Source: Candidatus Aenigmatarchaeota archaeon
GTDB taxonomy: Archaea > Aenigmatarchaeota > Aenigmatarchaeia > QMZP01
Assembly: GCA_003663445.1 (NCBI GenBank)
Contig: QMZZ01000004.1
Coordinates: 1 to 15,683 of the forward strand
DNA length: 15,683 bases
Direction: 5' to 3'
How positions within the stretch are numbered: position 1 is the first letter of the stretch; every line of letters begins with the position of its first letter. Under the pieces are notes generated by a model. It saw only the letters and a list, made by a program, of their open reading frames with translations. It did not search any database and had not been told where the DNA came from. A program made the position numbers and the translations under genes. Shown piece by piece: positions 1 to 5,826 of this stretch.

Positions 1-248
1 GGAACAAGACCTGCAACATCCAAAAGCTGGACAGGTATGTGCCTTATTCCCTGGATGCATTTGGAGTTTCTCGGCTCGCATTTGACCCCGAGCTTTTGGC
101 AGGGACAAGGCTTCTGGACCCATCCGATCCCGCGGTTCGGCTTTATCGTTGTAAAGATGCGGTTCGAGATCTCAGCCTGAATAAGGGTGGCTGCAGAGAA
201 AAATGTCGTTTTTCCTGTGTTCGACTTCCCGCCTATCCCGATCAGCAT
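1..248 (-). CDS. ychF: Archaeal YchF/OLA1-type translation-associated GTPase/ATPase, N-terminal 82 residues (cut by window edge)
   Basis: The reverse strand from an ATG at 248 is open to the window edge, giving the first 82 residues of a P-loop protein of the YchF (Obg-related) family. Visible motifs are the G1 loop GKSNTGKT (residues 7-14), the TT pair of switch I (33-34) followed by IKPNRG, and the G3 motif DVAGL (77-81). Four cysteines (48, 50, 57, 64) form the CPC...C...C cluster found in archaeal YchF homologues. YchF proteins bind ribosomes and hydrolyse ATP or GTP, and archaeal members are about 390 residues, so roughly four fifths of the gene lies outside the window. The usual NVGKST in G1 is here NTGKTT, a mild variant. 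The gene diverges from ABCE1 with a 27-base gap and has a TATA-like element 24 bases upstream. The family call is secure; the exact nucleotide preference cannot be read. Confidence 0.9.
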   Translation of the reverse strand, partial: MLIGIGGKSNTGKTTFFSAATLIQAEISNRIFTTIKPNRGIGWVQKPCPCQKLGVKCEPRNSKCIQGIRHIPVQLLDVAGLV

Positions 249-265
249 AAGTAAAATTTATCTTC

Positions 266-277
266 ATTTTATATAAT
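266..277 (-). promoter_or_regulatory. TATA-box-like element upstream of ychF
   Basis: On the reverse strand the sequence reads TTATATAAAA, centred near 272, which is 24 bases before the ychF ATG at 248. This is where an archaeal TATA box sits for a leaderless transcript. It overlaps the ABCE1 start codon. The element feeding ABCE1 on the other strand is weaker: an AT-rich run at 252-260, only about 20 bases from its ATG. Confidence 0.5.
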
Positions 278-1958
278 GAGGATAGCGGTTGTCGAGCGGG
301 ATGTATGCAATCCTAAAAAGTGCGAATGGCTCTGCCAGAGGGTTTGCCCTGTAAACCGTACAGGAAAGGAATGCATCAAGCAGGGTGAGGATGGAAAGCC
401 GGTAATAGACGAGGAGCTCTGTGTGGGATGTGGGATATGCGTTAGGAAATGCCCTTTTTCTGCTCTCTCTGTTGTCAACCTTCCTCAAGCCAAGGAAGAG
501 CCTGTTCATCGCTATCTTCCGAACGGCTTCTGTCTTTTCGGTCTCCCTCTCCTTCAGCCAAATCAGGTCCTGGGTCTTTTAGGTCCTAATGGGATAGGGA
601 AGACCACGATCCTTAACCTGCTTTCTGGCCAACTGAAACCGAACCTCGGAAAGCCCGAAGCAACCTGGGAAGAGGTGCTGGAAAGGTTCAAGGGAACCCA
701 ACTAAAGCCCTACCTGGAAAAGCTGGCAGAGGGTAAGATAAGGCTTGCATATAAGCCTCAAAAGGTTGATCTCATCCCAAAGTACTGGAAGGGGGAGGTC
801 GGTAAATACATCCGCAATAAAGACCTGCTGAAAAGGCTCGGACTGAGACCCGAAAAGCAGATAGAGGGACTTTCAGGCGGAGAGCTCCAGCTCCTCGCAA
901 TAGCTGCATGCTTGCAGAAGGATGCCGAATTTTACTTTTTCGATGAGCCGTCGAGCTTTTTGGATGTGGAGAAGCGTTTCAGGGTCGCAAAGCTCATAAG
1001 AGAGCTTGCCGAAAGGAAATGGGTCGTGATCGTTGAGCACGATCTGGCCTTGCTTGACTACCTGGCTGACACGGTCTGCATCCTTTACGGTAGACCCGGT
1101 TCCTTCGGTATATGCTCAAGGCCTTATGGTGTGCGGGCAGGGATCAATAGCTGGCTTTCAGGCTATCTCAAGGATGCGAACGTCAGGATAAGGGAAGAGG
1201 CGATAACTTTCGAGGTTTATGCAAAGGAAAGCTTGAAGGCTGAGGTGCTTCTGGAATACCCTGAGTTCAAATTCTCCTGGGACGGCTTCCAGCTAGAAAC
1301 TCAGGCAGGTGATATCAAGGCAGGGGAGGTGATAGGAATCCTCGGACCCAATGCTACTGGAAAAACCACCTTCATCAGGTTGCTGGCAGGGGAGCTCGAG
1401 CCAGACTGGAAGCCGGGCTTAAGGCTTGCTTATAAGCCCCAGCTCCTTAAGGCAGGACCGGAAAGGGTAAGGGATTTTCTTCCTGACCTTAAGCTTCTAG
1501 GCTATCTAGGCTTGGAGACCTTGGCGGAAAGAAGGCTCGAAGATCTTTCTGGCGGGGAGCTCCAAGCTATATATACGCTTCACACACTTCAGACAGACTC
1601 AGAGCTCATGCTCCTGGACGAACCCTCAGCCTTTCTGGATGCCGAGTTAAGGCTCAGGATAGCCAAGCTCATAAGGCAGAAGGTTGAGGAAAAGGGGACT
1701 GCAGGATTCGTTGTGGATCACGACCTGCTCTTTCTTGATGCTATCTCTGACAGGCTTATAGTATTTTCAGGCGAACCGGGCAGAAACGGAAGGGCAAGCC
1801 AACCTTTAAAGCTTAAAGAGGGCATGAACCTCTTCCTGAAAGGGATGGGGATAACCTTCAGAAGGGATCCTGAAACAGGAAGGCCAAGAGCAAACAAGCC
1901 GGGATCCCAGCTCGACAGGGAGCAGAGGGAAAGGGGAGAATATTATTATTCAAAATAG
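276..1958 (+). CDS. ABCE1: ABCE1/Rli1 ribosome-recycling ATPase with two 4Fe-4S clusters
   Basis: A 560-residue ABCE1 protein, which splits terminating ribosomes into subunits in archaea and eukaryotes. The N-terminal iron-sulphur domain has C11-x4-C16-x3-C20-x3-CP (24-25) and then CxxCxxCxxxCP (C49, C52, C55, C59). Two nucleotide-binding domains follow: Walker A GPNGIGKTT (103-111) and GPNATGKTT (357-365); signature LSGGE (199-203 and 424-428); DEPS Walker B with SFLD and AFLD D-loops; and VEHD and VDHD switch histidines. The normal length is about 590-600, so this one is slightly short. Oddities: the residue after the signature LSGGELQ, normally Arg, is Leu in the first domain and Ala in the second, and the second Walker A has Ala for the usual Gly. 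The final 13 bases overlap the convergent sigma-factor gene. This gene is the clearest evidence that the window is archaeal. Confidence 0.97.
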   Translation: MRIAVVERDVCNPKKCEWLCQRVCPVNRTGKECIKQGEDGKPVIDEELCVGCGICVRKCPFSALSVVNLPQAKEEPVHRYLPNGFCLFGLPLLQPNQVLGLLGPNGIGKTTILNLLSGQLKPNLGKPEATWEEVLERFKGTQLKPYLEKLAEGKIRLAYKPQKVDLIPKYWKGEVGKYIRNKDLLKRLGLRPEKQIEGLSGGELQLLAIAACLQKDAEFYFFDEPSSFLDVEKRFRVAKLIRELAERKWVVIVEHDLALLDYLADTVCILYGRPGSFGICSRPYGVRAGINSWLSGYLKDANVRIREEAITFEVYAKESLKAEVLLEYPEFKFSWDGFQLETQAGDIKAGEVIGILGPNATGKTTFIRLLAGELEPDWKPGLRLAYKPQLLKAGPERVRDFLPDLKLLGYLGLETLAERRLEDLSGGELQAIYTLHTLQTDSELMLLDEPSAFLDAELRLRIAKLIRQKVEEKGTAGFVVDHDLLFLDAISDRLIVFSGEPGRNGRASQPLKLKEGMNLFLKGMGITFRRDPETGRPRANKPGSQLDREQRERGEYYYSK

Positions 1959-2746
1959 CTCCTCGTTTTTCTTATCGCTCTATTGTATATCTGCCTAACC
2001 CTTTCTCTCGTAATTCCAAGGTCTTCACCTATCCTCTCCAATGTCAAACCAGAATATCTTTTTAGCATGACCTCTTTCTCTCTCGGAGTCAGATTAGAAT
2101 TTTCAAGCAGATTTTTGAAATCTAAGTATTCTGTATTCTCAGGTGAGGGGTCCGGGATCTTCTCATGCAAAGTCCTTGAGTTGCTATCGTGATATGCAGA
2201 GTCATCCAAGTAAAGCGTGTGGTGATTGTAAAATGCGATCGTTTCTGGTGAGGAAAGAAAATCCAAAACATAAGCTCTTATCCAATAATATGCGTAAGTT
2301 TTGAAATCGCATACTCCGGGAGAGTAGTGCTCTAAAGCTTCTATAAGTCCGAGTACACCTTCTTGAACCAAGTCTTCAAATTCATAGATCCCGCCTGAAA
2401 GACGGTAGGCATATTTTCTGCATATGCCTTCTACAAGAAACATATATTTTTCTACAAGTTCGTTTCTTTTGGTTATATACTCTCGATTCTGGATTTTTCT
2501 TTCTATCTTTATCGAAAGTGCTTCTTCGAGCTTTTTTCTTAAAGGTCTTTTGGGAAAGGCTTCTTTCTTCAGATACCTATTTATAGTTGTCACCGAAACC
2601 CCTAATTGGCAAGCGAGCTGGCTTTTCTTGAATCCGCTATCAAGCTTTTGCTTTATGGCATTAGCAAGTATTTCTTTCGCTTCAGAGTCTTCTTTTTCGA
2701 TAGAATCTCTAAGTTTGATGAACTCGTGCAAAATATCCCTGCTCAT
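1946..2746 (-). CDS. Sigma-70-family RNA polymerase sigma factor with N-terminal helix-turn-helix
   Basis: A 266-residue protein with clear bacterial sigma-70 architecture. Residues 38-60 form a separate helix-turn-helix (QLACQLGVSVTTINRYL). Residues about 95-165 are sigma region 2: NELVEKYMFLVEGICRKYA (2.1), then FEDLVQEGVLGLIEAL (2.2), then FKTYAYYWIRAYVLDFL (2.3-2.4). Residues 178-200 (LYLDDS...HEKIPDP) resemble the region 3.2 finger. Residues 218-265 are region 4, with LTPREKEVMLKRY and a near-canonical DNA-binding helix GITRERVRQIY. Region 3.0/3.1 is nearly absent. An in-frame start at 2845 exists, but it would read back into the preceding gene and add a low-complexity leader. The ATG at 2746 starts just before the conserved part and has a TATA-like run upstream, so it is preferred. 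The gene is AT-rich against its neighbours and overlaps the ABCE1 3' end by 13 bases. Sigma factors do not normally work with archaeal polymerase, which uses TBP and TFB, so function is open. Confidence 0.93.
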   Translation of the reverse strand: MSRDILHEFIKLRDSIEKEDSEAKEILANAIKQKLDSGFKKSQLACQLGVSVTTINRYLKKEAFPKRPLRKKLEEALSIKIERKIQNREYITKRNELVEKYMFLVEGICRKYAYRLSGGIYEFEDLVQEGVLGLIEALEHYSPGVCDFKTYAYYWIRAYVLDFLSSPETIAFYNHHTLYLDDSAYHDSNSRTLHEKIPDPSPENTEYLDFKNLLENSNLTPREKEVMLKRYSGLTLERIGEDLGITRERVRQIYNRAIRKTRSYFE

Positions 2747-2763
2747 GTTAAGTTTTGAAAGAG

Positions 2764-2780
2764 TTTTAAATTTTAAAAAA
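2764..2780 (-). promoter_or_regulatory. Archaeal TATA-like region upstream of the sigma-factor gene
   Basis: The reverse strand holds TTTTTTAAAATTTAAAA, covering 18 to 34 bases before the ATG at 2746. The position and composition match an archaeal TATA element for a leaderless message. No bacterial -10/-35 pair was seen. It lies between this gene and the stop of the upstream 107-residue gene, and partly supports the choice of start. Confidence 0.5.
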
Positions 2781-3104
2781 TTATCTTCTGAGCCTCCTTT
2801 TCCTGAGCCAAAGACCGAAGAAAAGCAGGAGACAGAGGCAGACATACGGAATGTCCATCCTCACAAGCTTGAATATCCAGTAAGCAAAAATCCCTATCAC
2901 CAAAAAGACCGTTAGGGTCAGGGTGTAAATGGGTTTTTCATAGGGAAAGAGGTTCCGCAGGTATATCCAGAGACCGAAGCCGAAGAGGATTAGCTGGAAA
3001 ATCAAGCCATAGTCAGAAAGTATCCCTGCAGAAACGAGACTTCCTGAAATCCATCCGTCAACCATATCGAGCAGGCTTGTTATCGGTATCTCCTCTCTTT
3101 TCAT
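2781..3104 (-). CDS. Small integral membrane protein (107 residues), unknown function
   Basis: I do not recognise a family. The ATG at 3104 overlaps the TGA of the upstream 501-residue gene in an ATGA arrangement, a translational-coupling signature. It is preferred over an upstream in-frame start at 3161, which would run into that gene. The protein has a polar N-terminal segment (about 20 residues, starting MKREEIPIT), then hydrophobic segments near residues 22-47 (one helix, possibly two), 58-79 and 85-99. It ends in a basic tail, RKRRLRR, that should stay in the cytoplasm. The context suggests that it works with the 501-residue protein and the 55-residue membrane protein of the same operon. 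The sigma-factor gene follows after 34 bases but appears to have its own promoter. Confidence 0.8.
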   Translation of the reverse strand: MKREEIPITSLLDMVDGWISGSLVSAGILSDYGLIFQLILFGFGLWIYLRNLFPYEKPIYTLTLTVFLVIGIFAYWIFKLVRMDIPYVCLCLLLFFGLWLRKRRLRR

Positions 3105-4606
3105 TTTATTCCCATCTTTTCCCTGAAAAATCCTGTTATCATACCGTAATCGGCACCGCATCCCCTTGCAAATCCTTTCGATATCCTTTCATAAAAAACC
3201 GTCTCATAAGGTCCTGGTCTTATCCAGAAATGCACGAATCTCTTCAGGAGCCCTCTCAACCTTTCCACTCTTCCCCTCATTTTCTCCAACCTTATCCTTT
3301 TCTTTTTTTCTTTCTTCTCCTCAAATTCCTCCTCAACCTTTTTCATCACTTCCTCCTCTATCTCCTTCGCCCCGATGAGCTCATTCACATATTTCTCGAA
3401 AACCTTTTCCCTTGCATAAAGCTCTATAAGATGCATCAGCAGAACATTCACAGACATGAACCACGTCTTGATATAGATCATCGGATTATCGGTTTCGATG
3501 CCTTCCGGGGGAGGCGATTTATAGAAGTTTATCTTGAAGCTTATATCGAAAAGCTCATAGTAAGGTCTTTCAGGAACAATATCACCATTTTCTACTGCTT
3601 TTTTCAGGATGTTTTCGACCTCCTCATCCGTTATTTCAACCCCGTATCTTTCCTCTATTTTCTTTTTCCATTCCTTCACCAGATCATCATAGGGATAGAC
3701 CACAAAACCCTTTTGTCCTTTCACGAGTGAGGGCTTTCTTATTTCAGCTGGTGTTATGGGTTTCCACACCCATATCCTTATCTCAGAATATCCCTGGGTC
3801 TGACCTGCAAACCCGGGTGTCATTAAAGGGTCTCCGAGGAAGGCTGTAGGCTTTTCCTCTGTTTTCTCCCTTATCATCTTAAATCTAGCTATATAGGGCT
3901 TGAGCCAGTTTTTATATTCCTCGATGGATTTTTTCCTTGCCTCCAACAAAGCCATTATCCTTGCGTACCTCTCCTTTACGGTAGGAAAGAAAAGCTTTTT
4001 CCATTCCTTGTAAAGCTCGTTTTTTGTTTTCAGCACAGTTGCCTCTGCCTGCGAAACATCAAGCTCCCTCCTTATAGTGTCTATATCCGTCCATTCCTCT
4101 TTCATCCGGATAAAATCGGTTATGATAGTGGGCCATCTTCTTGCCATCGTTATCAGCGAGTATCCCTCTCCGGTATATGCATCAACCCGATCAACGAAAA
4201 GAGATCTCAGCACCGTCTCGTCGGTTTTTCCTGCCAGGAAGTAATCAAGGATTTCCCTGTACCTCCTCGCATCATGCGAAAGAAGCTCGTAATCCGCAAC
4301 AGCCTGGGCTGCTGATGTTAGACCTGTTTTTATCGCTGTCTGGAGCTTTTCCTTCTGCCCCATCGTTATCGCATAAAATTCTGGCCATAAGGGTGTGACC
4401 TCAACCCACTCGTCAACTTTTCTTATACGGAAATCTTCTTTGGATGCCCATGCAACAAAAGACAGGTAAAGATTGGAGGCACATCCTCTAAGGCAAGTGT
4501 AATCAAAAAGCACTTCCATCTCGAAGGGAGCCCCACAGATAGCTATACCTGTGATCCTTCTCTTTGCAGCCCAATCCCTGAACTCATCAACAACTAACCT
4601 TTCCAT
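3101..4606 (-). CDS. Conserved-looking 501-residue protein of unknown function, mostly helical
   Basis: No known domain is recognised. The protein is long, charged and has no clear signal peptide. Seen in order: three cysteines near the start (C24, C38, C42, the last two as CxxxC); a middle block with FVDRVDAYTGEG followed by MARRWPTIITDF, which looks like a conserved core; helical stretches at about 185-250; a Gly/Pro-rich turn (PLMTPGFAGQTQG); and a Lys/Glu coiled-coil region from about residue 415 to 460. From memory, similar VDxxTG...RWPTII proteins occur in DPANN archaea, but I cannot confirm this. It sits 1 base after the 55-residue membrane protein stop and overlaps the next membrane protein by 4 bases, so it is probably cotranslated with two membrane partners. 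The length and uninterrupted frame make the gene call firm; its role is unknown. Confidence 0.88.
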   Translation of the reverse strand: MERLVVDEFRDWAAKRRITGIAICGAPFEMEVLFDYTCLRGCASNLYLSFVAWASKEDFRIRKVDEWVEVTPLWPEFYAITMGQKEKLQTAIKTGLTSAAQAVADYELLSHDARRYREILDYFLAGKTDETVLRSLFVDRVDAYTGEGYSLITMARRWPTIITDFIRMKEEWTDIDTIRRELDVSQAEATVLKTKNELYKEWKKLFFPTVKERYARIMALLEARKKSIEEYKNWLKPYIARFKMIREKTEEKPTAFLGDPLMTPGFAGQTQGYSEIRIWVWKPITPAEIRKPSLVKGQKGFVVYPYDDLVKEWKKKIEERYGVEITDEEVENILKKAVENGDIVPERPYYELFDISFKINFYKSPPPEGIETDNPMIYIKTWFMSVNVLLMHLIELYAREKVFEKYVNELIGAKEIEEEVMKKVEEEFEEKKEKKKRIRLEKMRGRVERLRGLLKRFVHFWIRPGPYETVFYERISKGFARGCGADYGMITGFFREKMGIK

Positions 4607-4607
4607 A

Positions 4608-4775
4608 TTAAAGGAATATGAGCAAACCGCCTATTATTAGCAGGATCAGCCCGAGCAGGACTCCTCTCCATCCGAACTCGGCTTGATGCTCAAGGGTTGA
4701 GGGGAAGAAGAATATCATGAAGATCGCGATAAGCACCAGAAGAATCCCTATCACGGTTCCTAACCATCCAAACAT
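4608..4775 (-). CDS. 55-residue two-helix membrane protein, unknown function
   Basis: A short open frame from an ATG at 4775 to a TAA at 4608-4610, easily missed because of its size. It codes for MFGWLGTVIG, then a hydrophobic helix running to about residue 24, a short polar loop (PSTLEHQAEFGWRG), and a second hydrophobic helix to the C-terminus (residues 39-55). Two facts support it: its stop is separated from the ATG of the 501-residue gene by a single base, and a TTTTAAT element sits 24 bases before its own start. It is the first gene of the leftward arm of the divergent module. No family is recognised; it could be a small subunit or anchor for the 501-residue protein. Confidence 0.72.
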   Translation of the reverse strand: MFGWLGTVIGILLVLIAIFMIFFFPSTLEHQAEFGWRGVLLGLILLIIGGLLIFL

Positions 4776-4808
4776 ATTAATAATTTAGACAAAAAATTAA
4801 AATTGAAT
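4776..4808. promoter_or_regulatory. Bidirectional promoter region between the two arms of the unknown module
   Basis: These 33 bases separate divergent start codons at 4775 (minus) and 4809 (plus), and are almost entirely A and T. On the minus strand TTTTAAT is centred near 4799, 24 bases from the ATG at 4775. On the plus strand TAATTTA (4781-4787) lies about 24 bases before the ATG at 4809. Both fit archaeal TATA boxes for leaderless transcripts, so the two arms are likely to be co-regulated. The plus-strand box is the weaker one. Confidence 0.5.
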
Positions 4809-5327
4809 ATGGTATTCGCAAGAACGAAGTTGGTTCTTGAAGATAACTGCTTTGAGGAAGAGCCGGGATCAATCGAGCTTAAATATATCGGACCTAATCC
4901 GACAAAGCTTTACCACGAGGTTTATGAGCTCATCCGAAGTGTTTACGGTGTTCCTGAGGGATACGTTAACGAAACACAGTCGAATTGGGGTAAAACGAAA
5001 ACAGGAGAAAAGTTCAAGGTGAGGTGGTGGATTCATAAGGATATGGATGTCTATACCTATCTCTTCATAAGGGTGGATCTTGCAGGAGAGGGGAATGAAA
5101 AGGAGGGATGGGCAACCATAAAGATAAAGCCGATAATGAGAACCGAATATCCCCAGGATACCATATGGCAAAGGAGCATCCTTTACGAGATGCTAAGGAC
5201 CTTTTGGCACAGGACTTTTTATTACAGGAAAAGGGAGCAGTATGCAGATCATTGCAGGAGGGCAACGATAATGTTCCAAAACAAGCTGAAAGAACTTTTC
5301 GAGAAGCTTAAACATGGCAGTACTTGA
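4809..5327 (+). CDS. Unknown protein, first of two tandem paralogues (GPNP...WW family)
   Basis: A 172-residue soluble protein of no family I can name. The ATG at 4809 is chosen; an in-frame TTG at 4803 would add two residues but falls inside the promoter element. Seen in the sequence: IGPNP at 27-31, a central NW and then RWWIHKD followed by RVDL, and a C-terminal helical region with an RTEYPQDTIWQ block and many aromatic and basic residues (FWHRTFYYRKREQY). The next gene has the same landmarks in the same order, so the pair arose by tandem duplication. The last 14 bases overlap the second copy in another frame. The fold is probably mixed beta sheet then helices; the function is unknown. Confidence 0.85.
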   Translation: MVFARTKLVLEDNCFEEEPGSIELKYIGPNPTKLYHEVYELIRSVYGVPEGYVNETQSNWGKTKTGEKFKVRWWIHKDMDVYTYLFIRVDLAGEGNEKEGWATIKIKPIMRTEYPQDTIWQRSILYEMLRTFWHRTFYYRKREQYADHCRRATIMFQNKLKELFEKLKHGST

Positions 5328-5826
5328 GATAGTCGATGACTGTCTGGCTCCGGAAAGGCATATCTTCCTAACCTATACAGGCCCGAATCCGTGGGGTGTT
5401 GCTGAAAAGATAACAAACCTTATCGAGCCGTTTTTCCATGTCTCGGCATCAGGTACAGGAAACGATATCATAAACTGGGACGTTGTTGGGGATCAGATAA
5501 GCTTCTACTCTCATTGGTGGGTGAAGAAGAAGTTTTCAGCTCATTCTACCATGAAGGTCGATTTGAGGATAATCGGAAAGCAGCACAAGACGACAGGTGA
5601 GGGATATTTCAGGTTGAGAATAACCGCTGATCTCGTCACACAGTTCAGCACTTTCGGCTTTCTGCTAAAGCCCCTTTGGTATCTCTATTCCTACTTCTTC
5701 TATAACCGCATAAGGAGAAGGTTCATAGAAAGATGCCGGGAGATGCTCCACCGTTTCAGGGACGAGCTTAAGGAGCATTATGATCTTAAGTATACCGAAA
5801 TCCCGGCAGGGGCTGTGGTTGGATAA
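5314..5826 (+). CDS. Unknown protein, second of two tandem paralogues
   Basis: A 170-residue protein matching its upstream neighbour in layout: TGPNP (22-26), INW, HWWVKKK, KVDL, then a C-terminal helical part rich in aromatic and basic residues. In place of the RTEYPQDTIWQ block it has a more hydrophobic stretch (FGFLLKPLWYLYSYFFY), which could be a membrane-associating helix. This copy may therefore be specialised for a membrane contact. It starts inside the previous gene (14-base overlap), and its TAA shares an A with the ATG of the next gene (TAATG), so three genes appear translationally coupled. The function is unknown; divergence between the two copies suggests distinct subunits rather than redundancy. 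Confidence 0.85.
   Translation: MAVLEIVDDCLAPERHIFLTYTGPNPWGVAEKITNLIEPFFHVSASGTGNDIINWDVVGDQISFYSHWWVKKKFSAHSTMKVDLRIIGKQHKTTGEGYFRLRITADLVTQFSTFGFLLKPLWYLYSYFFYNRIRRRFIERCREMLHRFRDELKEHYDLKYTEIPAGAVVG

Noticed and set aside
39..254. 71-residue plus-strand open frame at the left edge
   Set aside because: It is antisense to the ychF N-terminus, whose reverse-strand translation shows P-loop, DVAGL and cysteine motifs. The plus frame has no recognisable features.
1946..2845. Longer form of the sigma protein starting at 2845
   Set aside because: It would overlap the upstream membrane-protein gene by 65 bases and adds a low-complexity leader across the TATA-like run. The ATG at 2746 fits better.
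3077..3730. 217-residue plus-strand frame opposite the 501-residue gene
   Set aside because: It is Phe/Leu/Ser/Pro-rich, as expected from the antisense of a Lys/Glu-rich coding sequence, and has no motifs.
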